Shown: positions 1-6,133, counted from the first letter of the stretch. The stretch: 9,266 bases of DNA from an uncultured Clostridia bacterium (GCA_944372745.1 CALWAB010000046.1:1-9266); one strand, 5' to 3'. The notes: a model not told the origin generated them from the sequence alone. Numbers and translations: made by a program.

Positions 1-127
1 GATTCGGTACTAAATGTTACTTGTGTTTCTCCACAACTCACTCCTTTTATACTATTCTCATTTATTGACAATATCTCAGGTTTGGATACTTCTATCTTAT
101 ATCCTTTCCCTGTGACTATTTCATCTA
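1..127. repeat. terminal direct repeat, left copy (identical to 9140-9266)
   Basis: Every base of 1-127 matches 9140-9266 in the same orientation. The window ends exactly where the match ends, so the repeat is flush with both termini. That is the pattern left when an assembler closes a loop with k = 127, and it implies a circular unit of 9,139 bp. The repeat lies inside the coding sequence of the Ig-like protein, and the reading frame continues correctly across the join. It does not look like an attachment site or a transposon end. Confidence 0.97.
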
Positions 128-281
128 ATTCATACTCTTGCCCTAAATGCAACCCCAATTCTTGTATTTTGAGTATTAATGTTGGTCGTCCTGATGTTGT
201 TAATAATATTACGCTTATTGCCACTCCCAGTGCAATCAATACACTCACGACTATTGCACTTATTTTTATCCCTTTTGTCAT
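1..281 (-). CDS. Ig-like (Big2-type) repeat protein, N-terminal part; continues at 9266-7564 if the ends are joined
   Basis: The start codon is the ATG at 281-279. It is preceded on the minus strand by GGGAG at a 7-nt distance, a good ribosome binding site. The encoded N terminus is MTKGIK followed by about 21 hydrophobic residues (about 7-27, rich in I, V, L and A), then polar sequence starting TTSGRP. This fits a signal anchor or signal peptide with the bulk of the protein outside the membrane; no clear cleavage site is seen. The frame runs open to base 1. Because 1-127 equals 9140-9266, it continues in frame into the 548-residue reading frame at the right end. The joined product has 618 residues: 70 upstream residues plus 548. 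The right-end frame alone begins at a TTG with no ribosome binding site, so this upstream ATG is much the better start. The function is unknown; Ig-like repeats suggest a surface or cell-envelope role. Confidence 0.85.
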   Translation of the reverse strand, partial: MTKGIKISAIVVSVLIALGVAISVILLTTSGRPTLILKIQELGLHLGQEYELDEIVTGKGYKIEVSKPEILSINENSIKGVSCGETQVTFSTE

Positions 282-355
282 ATCTTCTCTCCCGTCGCTT
301 ATCTCTTGCTACTCCTTTACTCTTGTATTTTTACCTCTTGCTCTTTCGCCTTTCC

Positions 356-385
356 ATAATAGCACATACACAACTTTAAAATCAA
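356..385 (-). promoter_or_regulatory. probable sigma-A promoter of the Ig-like protein gene
   Basis: Read on the minus strand, TTGATT (385-380) is separated by 18 nt from TATTAT (361-356). The -10 is preceded by TGC, giving an extended -10. It lies 75 bases upstream of the ATG at 281, leaving a leader of roughly 65-70 nt. Spacing and extended -10 are good; the hexamers are near consensus. Confidence 0.55.
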
Positions 386-517
386 TTATTTCCGTTCAAC
401 TTTTCGACATTTTTTACCTTTTTTATGCTTTTTGTAATTTTTGTATGACATAAATTTATTATTTTTGTACAAATTTTGGTATTTTATTCTAAAAACATAC
501 ACTACTAATTTAATTTA

Positions 518-540
518 TGTTATACTTAAAAAATAGGAGA
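518..540 (+). promoter_or_regulatory. -10 element and ribosome binding site of the decayed gene
   Basis: An extended -10, TG-T-TATACT (518-526), stands just upstream of AGGAGA (535-540), which sits 4-5 nt before the ATG at 545. No convincing -35 is seen. The -10 is so close to the binding site that a transcript from it would have almost no leader, so the real promoter may lie further upstream. The site supports 545 as the original start of the broken gene. Confidence 0.4.
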
Positions 541-544
541 AATT

Positions 545-1090
545 ATGGATATAGTAAATATTGTTATACCTATTGTGGCTTCAATTTAGGTGGTCTAGTA
601 AGTGGGCTTTTTACTTACCTAGGCGTAAAAATGACCATACTGAATGATAGGGAACTAAAAAAGCAAGATATATACGAAAAAAATAAAGAAACTAATAAAG
701 CAATTATACAAAATTGAACTGAATTAAAAATAATTGATAAAGCCAACACCATCAATAAAGAATTAGAAATTTTCGTTTTACCTTATATTCTACCCAAACT
801 TAAAACATGAAGATGGAAACTATTGGTATCAAGATTGTGTTAATTTAAAAACTGTTGGAATAAAATCTGAATCAATTTCTGGGCATGAATATATAATGCA
901 TTATAGAGATGATTATTTTAAGTGGTTTATTTATGACCATATGTATTATGATAAAACATTGAGAAATGTTTTGATACTCGTAATTTTGATAAAATTTTAC
1001 AAAAAAAAAGAAAAATTGTGGAAACAAGAAGAAGAAAACCAAAAATATAAATTAAAAGTCAAAAACGGAGAAATTTTATTAAATTCTTAA
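545..1090 (+). pseudogene. decayed gene for a small membrane-anchored hypothetical protein
   Basis: A good ribosome binding site leads to ATG 545, encoding MDIVNIVIPIVASI before a TAG at 587-589. The next frame carries on with GGLVSGLFTYLGVKMT, which completes a hydrophobic segment of a kind common in small Firmicutes membrane proteins. A charged helical stretch follows, rich in K, E and N, up to a TGA at 715-717. The same frame then continues sensibly (TELKIIDKANTINKELEIFV) to about 785. Around 785-800 the sense moves to another frame (FYPNLKHEDGNYWYQDCVNL), which runs to the TAA at 1088-1090. A further pair of compensating shifts is possible near 970 and in the nine-A run near 1003. The undamaged protein would have had roughly 180 residues: one membrane helix and a soluble C-terminal part. 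At least two frameshifts and one stop make expression of a full product unlikely. The function was never clear; relatives are accessory genes (from memory of the family type). Confidence 0.75.
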
Positions 1091-1241
1091 ATCTTATATC
1101 TATTTAATTCTATTTAATTTTTAAAAAAAAATTGATATAAAATTAAAAGGAATAAATTTTATAAACATCTAAAAATTTTTTTGCAATTAAAAAATTATAA
1201 ACTAATAATCACTTGATATACTTTATTTAATTTATAAAAAA

Positions 1242-1250
1242 TGATATAAT
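1242..1250 (+). promoter_or_regulatory. extended -10 promoter element of ung
   Basis: TGATATAAT is an exact extended -10 (TG-A-TATAAT) 33 bases before the ung start. No good -35 exists at 16-18 nt; TTGATA at 1213-1218 is too far (26-nt spacer). The ung ribosome binding site AGGGGAT follows at 1269-1275. The same nonamer recurs at 7023, 7134 and 7147. Confidence 0.5.
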
Positions 1251-1282
1251 TATTTATTATATTTTACTAGGGGATAAATTTT

Positions 1283-1951
1283 ATGTTTAAGATTAGAAAA
1301 TCGTGGTATGATTTACTCAAGGGCGAATTTGATAAAGACTATTACAAACGCTTAACACAGTTTTTGACTCAAGAATATCAAAATTACACTGTATATCCTA
1401 AGCCTGAAAATGTTTTCAATGCTTTAAATTATGTACCTTATGACAAGGTCAAGGTCGTCATTATTGGCCAAGACCCTTATCACGAGCCAAATCAAGCCAA
1501 TGGTCTTTGTTTCTCAGTGCAACAAGATGTAGAGATACCAAGGAGTTTACAAAATATATACAAAGAATTACAGAGCGATTTAGGTTGCACTATTCCCACT
1601 CACGGAGATTTGACAAAATGGGCAGAACAAGGCGTACTACTTCTAAACAGTGTACTGACTGTTAGGCGTGGGCAAGCCAATTCGCACAAAGGTATGGGTT
1701 GGGAACAATTAGTTGCTAAGGTCATTGAACTTCTCAACGAAAGGCAAGACCCTGTCATTTTCTTGCTTTGGGGCAATAATGCCAAGGCACTTGCAGAAAA
1801 CATTGACACTTCACGCCACTATGTTTTGACCGCTGCACACCCTAGCCCTTTATCTGCAAGCTATGGTTTCTTTGGTTGCAAACACTTCTCAAAAACTAAC
1901 GAAATACTAAAAAGTTTAGGCAAAGAACCTATTGATTGGCAAATAGATTAA
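1283..1951 (+). CDS. ung: uracil-DNA glycosylase, family 1
   Basis: This enzyme removes uracil from DNA by cutting the N-glycosidic bond, the first step of base excision repair after cytosine deamination or dUTP incorporation. The 222-residue protein has the usual length for bacterial Ung. The water-activating motif GQDPYH is at residues 62-67, with the catalytic aspartate at 65. The uracil-pocket segment NGLCFSV follows at 73-79. LLLNSVLTVRRGQANSHKG (about 119-137) matches the LLLN..LTV region of the family. The DNA-intercalation motif HPSPLSA begins at residue 186 with the catalytic histidine. The start is fixed by AGGGGAT 8 nt upstream. The gene stands alone, between the decayed gene and repeat block A, and no intrinsic terminator with a U-tract directly follows the TAA. 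Family assignment is certain from motifs. Confidence 0.98.
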   Translation: MFKIRKSWYDLLKGEFDKDYYKRLTQFLTQEYQNYTVYPKPENVFNALNYVPYDKVKVVIIGQDPYHEPNQANGLCFSVQQDVEIPRSLQNIYKELQSDLGCTIPTHGDLTKWAEQGVLLLNSVLTVRRGQANSHKGMGWEQLVAKVIELLNERQDPVIFLLWGNNAKALAENIDTSRHYVLTAAHPSPLSASYGFFGCKHFSKTNEILKSLGKEPIDWQID

Positions 1952-2015
1952 ATATTGACTTGTGTACCACATCTATACTTTTGTATATAGGGGATTTGAA
2001 AGGGAACTACCCGTT

Positions 2016-2031
2016 GGGGTGATGCCACCCC
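2016..2031. repeat. block A hairpin 1 (GGGGTG-ATGC-CACCCC)
   Basis: A perfect 6-bp stem with loop ATGC stands directly before GTGGCGTGGTCTTAG. The equivalent in block B (4847-4862) is GGTGGG-ATGC-CCCACC: stem positions 3 and 5 differ, each difference is matched on the opposite arm, and the loop is unchanged. This is what selection on folding would leave. Confidence 0.7.
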
Positions 2032-2109
2032 GTGGCGTGGTCTTAGGCTTGTACTAGTAATTACTTTATAGGTTCTCTCAAAGCAGTGACCGCTGACATA
2101 CGCAAGTTC

Positions 2110-2132
2110 TTAGGGGATTTTCCATCCCCTAA
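2110..2132. repeat. block A hairpin 2 (TTAGGGGAT/ATCCCCTAA)
   Basis: A 9-bp stem with a 5-nt loop is followed by AAAACCCCAG. The counterpart at 4817-4837 is CTAGGGGAT/ATCCCCTAG with a 3-nt loop, followed by AACCCCAG; the end pair T-A is replaced by C-G. There is no U-tract, so it is not a standard intrinsic terminator. In block A it lies after the first core copy, in block B before it. Confidence 0.65.
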
Positions 2133-2221
2133 AAACCCCAGTACAAGGACAAATGTCCTTGACCTGTGGTCTTGGCGTGAAACACTAGCCTACTTTAGCA
2201 CTAGGAACTTCAAATATATTT

Positions 2222-2245
2222 CTTAGTGCGTTATCACGCACTAAG
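2222..2245. repeat. block A hairpin 3 (CTTAGTGCGT-TATC-ACGCACTAAG)
   Basis: A perfect 10-bp stem with loop TATC is followed by TATATTTTTAGTACT. The counterparts in block B are CTTTGTGC-TTTC-GCACAAAG (5003-5022) and the shorter TGCAT-TATC-ATGCA (5090-5103). The stems differ in sequence but stay paired, and the loops stay YTATC/TTTC-like. Confidence 0.7.
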
Positions 2246-2475
2246 TATATTTTTAGTACTTAAGTTGCGTCTAGGTACTCACACTAAGGCCACGGCCGTA
2301 CGCCAGTACCCACGGCGGTGCGCCATCACACACGCACAAAATAAATTGTTAGTACTAACGCTAAGTTGCATTATCAAAGATTGTGATGGTATGCCATCAA
2401 CCCTACCTTGACCTTAACTTTTTAAAAAAAAATAGGGAATCCCCTTCTGCATCACATAAAAAAGGAATTATATCA

Positions 2476-3087
2476 ATGGACAAAAAATTTAGCCATTATT
2501 TTGTGGATGACACCACAAAAGAATACAAAACTTATGAAAATAATTTTACATTCAATGGTAAAAACATACGCTATTTCACGCAAGATGGCGTTTTTTCTAA
2601 ACGCGATATAGACCAAGGTAGTCAATTTCTCGCTGAATGTGCAATCAAGGACAATGTACAAGGTCGCGGTTTGGACTTAGGTTGTGGTTATGGAGCAATC
2701 ACCCTTATGCTCGCTTTAAATTCCAATGTGACAATGCTTGCTTGCGACATAAATGAAAGAGCAGTAAATTTAGCAAATCAAAATTTTGAAATAAATAAAA
2801 TTAATGCTAAAGCAGTTGTATCAGATAGTGCAAAAAATATTGCAGAGTGCAATTTTGATTTTGTTATAACAAATCCACCTATTAGAGCAGGAAATACAGT
2901 TCTTTTTGATTTTTTTGAGGATAGCTATGCGAAATTGCGTGATAATGGTACTTTTTATGCAGTATTGCGAAAAAAACAAGGAGCAGAAACTTATTCAAAA
3001 AAAATTGAAAATATTTATAAAAATATTGAAATATTGGACAAGCACAAAGGCTATATTGTCGTAAAGAGCATAAAGCAAAGTAGGTAA
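2476..3087 (+). CDS. class I SAM-dependent methyltransferase, YbxB/RsmC-like
   Basis: This 203-residue protein belongs to the family of RsmC, the 16S rRNA m2G1207 methyltransferase, in the short single-domain form typified by Bacillus YbxB. The N terminus HYF...GVFSKRDIDQGSQFL (about 7-52) matches the segment before the SAM fold in that family. Motif I is LDLGCGYG (66-73), the acidic residue after strand 2 is in ACDIN (89-93), and the catalytic motif is TNPPIRAG (132-139), typical of base N-methylation by RsmC/RlmG-like enzymes. The start at 2476 is chosen because AAGGA precedes it and the family N terminus begins there. The open frame extends upstream to 2383, but that part lies in repeat block A. 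The stop is 3 nt before the next ATG, so it is co-transcribed with the pseudouridine synthase. The exact RNA target is inferred, not shown. Confidence 0.9.
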   Translation: MDKKFSHYFVDDTTKEYKTYENNFTFNGKNIRYFTQDGVFSKRDIDQGSQFLAECAIKDNVQGRGLDLGCGYGAITLMLALNSNVTMLACDINERAVNLANQNFEINKINAKAVVSDSAKNIAECNFDFVITNPPIRAGNTVLFDFFEDSYAKLRDNGTFYAVLRKKQGAETYSKKIENIYKNIEILDKHKGYIVVKSIKQSR

Positions 3088-3090
3088 AAA

Positions 3091-3921
3091 ATGAAAGTAT
3101 TTAATTTTATTACTCAAAAAGAAACAACTTTAAAAGACGCATTACACTATTATTGTAGTGGACTAACGAATCTCGATATTATGCGTGCTTTAAAAAATAA
3201 GGATGTTAAAATTAATGGCAAGCGTGTTCGTCAAGACACAATGTTGCAAATTGGTGACGAAGTACAAATTTACTACAGTCCAAATCAGTATTATGACATT
3301 ATTTATAATGACAATAACATTTTGGTTATTAATAAACTAAAAAGCATAGAAACAAATAGTGCAGATGAACAAAAACAGACATTATTAAAAGAACTTCAAG
3401 TGGACTTCCCCTCTATAAAGCCTATTCACAGATTAGATACTAACACCTTGGGACTTATAGTTTTTGCACTAAATAGCCTTGCAGAAACAGAATTACTCCG
3501 TGCTTTTAAAAATGGATATGTTGTCAAAAAGTATTTAGCAATAGTGTCATCTAACAATGTAAAAAACAAAGATTATTTTTTTGACAGTTTTCAAAAACAT
3601 AATGGCTATGTACATTTTGGCAAAGCCAAACACGACGGCAACGATGCACGCCTAGAGTACGAATGTATTGAACGAAATGAGGATTTAGCAACAATACTTG
3701 TCACCCTTCACACTGGAAAGACGCACCAAATTCGTGCTCAACTAAGTTATCACCAAATATACATTCTAGGCGATGGCAAATATGGGGATAAAATGCTCAA
3801 TAGGAAATATAAAAAATCACAACAACAATTAAAATCTGTTTATTTGCATTTCACAAACTTAAACAAGTTAAAATATTTAGAAGAGAAGCCTTTTAGTTTA
3901 TTATCTAAAACCCACTTTTAA
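3091..3921 (+). CDS. RluA-family RNA pseudouridine synthase
   Basis: This 276-residue protein would isomerise uridine to pseudouridine in rRNA or tRNA. An S4 RNA-binding domain spans about residues 12-60 (DVKINGKRVRQDTMLQIGDEV). The catalytic domain follows. The hallmark motif is HRLDTNTLGLIVFA (113-126) with the catalytic aspartate at 116. A late family motif is THQIRAQL (about 210-217), followed by GDGKYGD, close to the usual GD.KYG. Two departures are visible: the usual HRLDxxTSG serine is leucine here, and the usual VNKPxG segment reads INKLKSIETN, lacking the proline. The catalytic residues remain, so it is probably active. It starts 3 nt after the methyltransferase stop with only a weak binding site, which suggests translational coupling. 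Which site it modifies (RluD-like, RluC-like or other) cannot be told from sequence alone. Confidence 0.93.
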   Translation: MKVFNFITQKETTLKDALHYYCSGLTNLDIMRALKNKDVKINGKRVRQDTMLQIGDEVQIYYSPNQYYDIIYNDNNILVINKLKSIETNSADEQKQTLLKELQVDFPSIKPIHRLDTNTLGLIVFALNSLAETELLRAFKNGYVVKKYLAIVSSNNVKNKDYFFDSFQKHNGYVHFGKAKHDGNDARLEYECIERNEDLATILVTLHTGKTHQIRAQLSYHQIYILGDGKYGDKMLNRKYKKSQQQLKSVYLHFTNLNKLKYLEEKPFSLLSKTHF

Positions 3922-3951
3922 TTCTAGTTAAATTTCGTTTAGCAAATAATA

Positions 3952-3957
3952 TATAAT
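3952..3957 (+). promoter_or_regulatory. possible -10 of the ttcA-like gene
   Basis: TATAAT lies 69 bases before the start of the ttcA-like gene in an AT-rich 104-bp gap. No clear -35 is seen and there is no TG extension, so this is tentative. The ribosome binding site AAGGA is at 4014-4018. Confidence 0.3.
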
Positions 3958-4025
3958 TACTTACAAAAACATACTAAAAAATCATATCAATATTAACATT
4001 GTAATTTAAATATAAGGAAAAAATT

Positions 4026-4751
4026 ATGCAAATGTTTTCAAAATTTATAAAAGGCATTAAACAATTTAATTTAATTGAAGATGGTGACAGTATAGCCATT
4101 GGTCTATCTGGCGGGAAAGACAGCCTTACGCTTGTTAACCTTTTTTCTAACTTGCAAAAGACAAACATAGTAAAATTCAAAGTGTGTGCCGTTATGGTAG
4201 ATATGTTTAATGGGCAATATGACTTTCAAGATATTAAAGATTTTTGCCAAGAGAAAAATATAGAATTGCACATAGTAAAAACGCAAATTTATGACATACT
4301 ATTTAACATTCGCAAGGAAGAACACCCTTGCAGTCTATGCAGTAAACTTCGTAAAGGGCAGTTGATAACCACAGCTAAAGAATTGGGATGCAATAAAGCG
4401 GCTTTAGGGCATCACGCCGATGATTTCATAGAAACATTTTTTATGAGCTTAATGTTTGAAGGGCGTTTGTCCACATTTGCACCCCTTTCATACCTATCAA
4501 GAGAACAAGTGTATCAAATACGCCCTATGATTTATATATTTGAAGACGACATAATTAAATATAGTAAATCTTTTCCAATTTTTACCAATCCTTGCCCAGC
4601 AGACAAACACACAAAACGCCAAGAAGTAAAAGAGTTGATCAAATCTATTGAAACAATGTCGCCAAATTTTCGCAAAAATGCTCTCCGTGCTATGCTTGAC
4701 CCCTCTCGCCACCAAAACCTATTTAGCGACAACCCTTCCCGCCTTGTTTAA
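4026..4751 (+). CDS. TtcA-family tRNA 2-thiocytidine biosynthesis protein
   Basis: TtcA proteins use ATP and an iron-sulfur cluster to thiolate C32 in certain tRNAs. This 241-residue protein has the PP-loop SGGKDS at residues 28-33, which binds ATP and adenylates the target base. It also has CSLC at 102-105 (cysteines 102 and 105), the motif GHHADD at 128-133, and a third conserved cysteine at 190 in NPCPADKHTKRQ. The three cysteines match those that hold the [4Fe-4S] cluster in TtcA. The length is shorter than E. coli TtcA (about 311) but normal for Firmicutes members of the family. The start is supported by AAGGA 7 nt upstream. The gene is separated from the pseudouridine synthase by 104 bp and may have its own promoter. 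Repeat block B begins 8 bases after its stop. Substrate identity in this lineage is inferred. Confidence 0.9.
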   Translation: MQMFSKFIKGIKQFNLIEDGDSIAIGLSGGKDSLTLVNLFSNLQKTNIVKFKVCAVMVDMFNGQYDFQDIKDFCQEKNIELHIVKTQIYDILFNIRKEEHPCSLCSKLRKGQLITTAKELGCNKAALGHHADDFIETFFMSLMFEGRLSTFAPLSYLSREQVYQIRPMIYIFEDDIIKYSKSFPIFTNPCPADKHTKRQEVKELIKSIETMSPNFRKNALRAMLDPSRHQNLFSDNPSRLV

Positions 4752-4816
4752 TATTATTTCAGGGATTTCATTTGTAGTATGAGGGGAACTACCGTTCCCT
4801 CTTGTCTTGCTTTTTC

Positions 4817-4837
4817 CTAGGGGATTTCATCCCCTAG
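4817..4837. repeat. block B hairpin (CTAGGGGAT-TTC-ATCCCCTAG)
   Basis: A perfect 9-bp stem with a 3-nt loop. It is the counterpart of 2110-2132 but placed before the first core copy instead of after it. No U-tract follows. Confidence 0.65.
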
Positions 4838-4846
4838 AACCCCAGA

Positions 4847-4862
4847 GGTGGGATGCCCCACC
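4847..4862. repeat. block B hairpin (GGTGGG-ATGC-CCCACC)
   Basis: A perfect 6-bp stem with loop ATGC, counterpart of 2016-2031 with paired changes in the stem. It directly precedes GTGGCGTGGTCTTAG, as in block A. Confidence 0.7.
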
Positions 4863-5002
4863 GTGGCGTGGTCTTAGTTGGTACTAGCAATTACTTTGTC
4901 GGTTCTCTCAAAGCGGTGACCAATGCCGTACACAAGTCGACTGCACCTGTGGTCTTAGTGAGAACACTAGCCAACATTAGTACTAAAAAATAAATATAAT
5001 AT

Positions 5003-5022
5003 CTTTGTGCTTTCGCACAAAG
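5003..5022. repeat. block B hairpin (CTTTGTGC-TTTC-GCACAAAG)
   Basis: An 8-bp stem with loop TTTC, followed by T-rich sequence and TTAGTAC, as after the hairpin at 2222-2245. The stem bases differ from block A yet remain fully paired. Confidence 0.65.
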
Positions 5023-5334
5023 TTATTTTTTTAGTACAAGTTGTGTCTAAGTGCTTACCAATGACCATACTATAGGGAAATATCACCCTTGCATTATCAT
5101 GCACTAAATATATTTTTTTAGTACTAAATTGTGTCTAGGTACTCAACCAAAGACCACACCACGATGGAGCATCCCTCTGTACCACCACATCTACCCCTAT
5201 AGCATGGTCTAAAGTTTGTGCTAGTACATACTTTATAGGTTTTCTCAAAGCAGTGACCACTATGTTACGCAAATAAGCGATAAATTAAATCCGCTTATAT
5301 CACGCTCCATTAATAACAAAGAATTTATTAAAAT

Positions 5335-5382
5335 AAAAAAGGATAATACAAAATCTATAAAGATAATGTATTATCCTTTTTA
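5335..5382 (-). terminator. intrinsic terminator of the rpsF-ssb-rpsR operon
   Basis: A perfect 15-bp inverted repeat (5336-5350 with 5367-5381, arm AAAAAGGATAATACA) encloses a 16-nt loop that holds a small inner stem ATCT/AGAT. Read on the minus strand, the stem ends in U-rich sequence (TTTTTTATT), as required for termination. It lies 36 bases after the rpsR stop. The T-run on the plus side means it could also work in the other direction. Confidence 0.85.
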
Positions 5383-5417
5383 CATTTGCCTATTTTTTTA
5401 AAAGCAAAATTTTTAAA

Positions 5418-5705
5418 TTAGTCACCTGTGTAAGGGATAAGAGCCATATATCTAGCGCGTTTGATAGCGTTAGCAAGTTCTCTCTGGTGCTTAGCACAAG
5501 TACCTGTTTGACGGCGAGGCAAAATCTTGCCGTTTTCTGTAATATATTTTCTCAAGCGAGCAACATCTTTGTAATCAATAGCGATTTTGTCTGCACAGAA
5601 AGCACATACTTTACGCTTTTGAGTACGGCGAACTTTTTTAACTTCTTTCTCTGGTTGTTGCATTGCTTCTTGAGCTACTTCTTGTACAACTTCTTGGTTC
5701 TCCAT
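5418..5705 (-). CDS. rpsR: 30S ribosomal protein S18, zinc-binding form
   Basis: S18 binds the platform of the 30S subunit next to S6. The 95-residue protein has a charged, glutamate- and glutamine-rich N-terminal extension (about 1-29), then the S18 core from KRKVCAFC onward. Cysteines 34 and 37 with C70 and H73 (CxxC...CxxH) form the zinc site of the C+ type of S18. The segment ILPRRQTG (61-68) is the family signature. The start at 5705 is chosen because AAAGGAG stands 7 nt upstream; an in-frame ATG at 5741 would add 12 residues without a binding site and overlap ssb. It is last in the operon, 16 nt after ssb, with a strong terminator downstream. Confidence 0.97.
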   Translation of the reverse strand: MENQEVVQEVAQEAMQQPEKEVKKVRRTQKRKVCAFCADKIAIDYKDVARLRKYITENGKILPRRQTGTCAKHQRELANAIKRARYMALIPYTGD

Positions 5706-5721
5706 TATATCTCTCCTTTTA

Positions 5722-6123
5722 TTAGAATGGTAAGTCGTCATCTTCGACTGGTTGTAACTCTGCTACTTGGTCATCTTTCACTGTCTCAGCCTGTGCTTCT
5801 GCTTGTGCTTTTGAAGTCAAAAATTCTACTTCGTCTGCTACCACTTCAAATACATTGACTTTGACGCCTTCCTTATTCTCATAAGAACGCGTTTGAAGAT
5901 TACCGCAAATAGCGACCTTGTTCCCCTTCTTGAGATATTTGCCACAAGTGTCAGCAAGTCCACGCCATGCGACAATGTTGATAAAATCTGTCTCTCTATT
6001 GCCGTCACTCCCTGCAAAACGCCTTGTCACTGCTATGCTGAATCTGCACACAGATACACCTGTAGATACTACATTCAATTCTGGGTCACGAGTTAAATTT
6101 CCTATTAAAAATATCTTGTTCAT
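5722..6123 (-). CDS. ssb: single-stranded DNA-binding protein SSB
   Basis: SSB coats single-stranded DNA in replication, recombination and repair and recruits partner proteins through its acidic tail. This 133-residue protein has the OB-fold domain over about residues 1-104, starting [16 protein letters not shown], with [24 protein letters not shown] typical of the strands and helix of the fold. A short linker rich in A, E and Q follows, and the protein ends in the canonical tail DDDLPF. The linker is shorter than in E. coli SSB (178 residues), which is common for Firmicutes operon copies. AAGGAG precedes the start. It lies 10 nt after rpsF and 16 nt before rpsR, the standard rpsF-ssb-rpsR arrangement. 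Confidence 0.98.
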   Translation of the reverse strand: MNKIFLIGNLTRDPELNVVSTGVSVCRFSIAVTRRFAGSDGNRETDFINIVAWRGLADTCGKYLKKGNKVAICGNLQTRSYENKEGVKVNVFEVVADEVEFLTSKAQAEAQAETVKDDQVAELQPVEDDDLPF

Positions 6124-6133
6124 TATCTTCTCC

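Larger units (their letters stand above)
1989..2413. repeat. modular intergenic repeat block A
   Basis: This gene-free block begins 37 bases after ung and is visibly richer in GC than its flanks. It is built from modules also found in block B (4760-5272): a GGGAACTACC box (2002-2011); a hairpin (2016-2031) followed by GTGGCGTGGTCTTAG; a box ending TCTCTCAAAGCAGTGACC (2074-2091); the hairpin TTAGGGGAT/ATCCCCTAA (2110-2132); a second core copy (2166-2188); a 10-bp hairpin with loop TATC (2222-2245); TTAGTACTT; and an inverted core copy (2271-2293). The core motif is roughly GTGGTCTTAG-N(4-7)-TACTAG. The open frame at 2226-2411 within it has no ribosome binding site and no protein-like composition. 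The block may be a MITE-like element or a structured RNA; its function is unknown. The block ends at TTGACC (2408-2413), which could also serve as a -35 for the next gene, though no good -10 follows. Confidence 0.8.
4760..5272. repeat. modular intergenic repeat block B
   Basis: This is a longer relative of block A, again GC-richer than its surroundings and without a credible gene. Order of modules: GGGGAACTACC box (4783-4793); hairpin CTAGGGGAT/ATCCCCTAG (4817-4837); hairpin GGTGGG/CCCACC (4847-4862); core copy 1 (4868-4887) with TCTCTCAAAGCGGTGACC (4904-4921); core copy 2 (4949-4970); TTAGTACTA; hairpin (5003-5022); inverted core (5047-5068); partial hairpin (5090-5103); TTAGTACTA (5119-5127); inverted core (5135-5157); then another direct core (5204-5224) with TTCTCAAAGCAGTGACC (5242-5258). 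The outer segments 4843-4887 and 5135-5179 are imperfect inverted repeats of about 45 bp, as at the ends of a MITE. No transposase, target duplication or function could be recognised. Confidence 0.8.

Noticed and set aside
82..453. 123-residue open frame on the plus strand
   Set aside because: It runs antisense over the start and promoter of the Ig-like gene and has no ribosome binding site. The minus-strand frame has a binding site, anchor sequence and continuity with the right end.
715..810. TGA read as tryptophan (alternative genetic code)
   Set aside because: The two in-frame TGA codons in the broken gene hinted at it, but ung uses TGG for tryptophan and the Ig-like gene ends in TGA before a terminator. 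Decay explains the TGA codons.
2226..2411. 61-residue open frame inside repeat block A
   Set aside because: It begins in the stem of a hairpin, has no ribosome binding site, and its sequence is explained by repeat modules shared with block B.
2383..2475. Upstream extension of the methyltransferase to an earlier start
   Set aside because: The added 31 residues come from the end of repeat block A and a poly-A run. AAGGA and the family N terminus support 2476.
4760..5272. CRISPR array in block B
   Set aside because: The repeats are degenerate, lie in both orientations, and have uneven spacing without unique spacers of constant length.
5706..5741. Earlier start for S18 at 5741
   Set aside because: It would overlap the end of ssb and lacks a binding site, whereas AAAGGAG stands 7 nt before the ATG at 5705.
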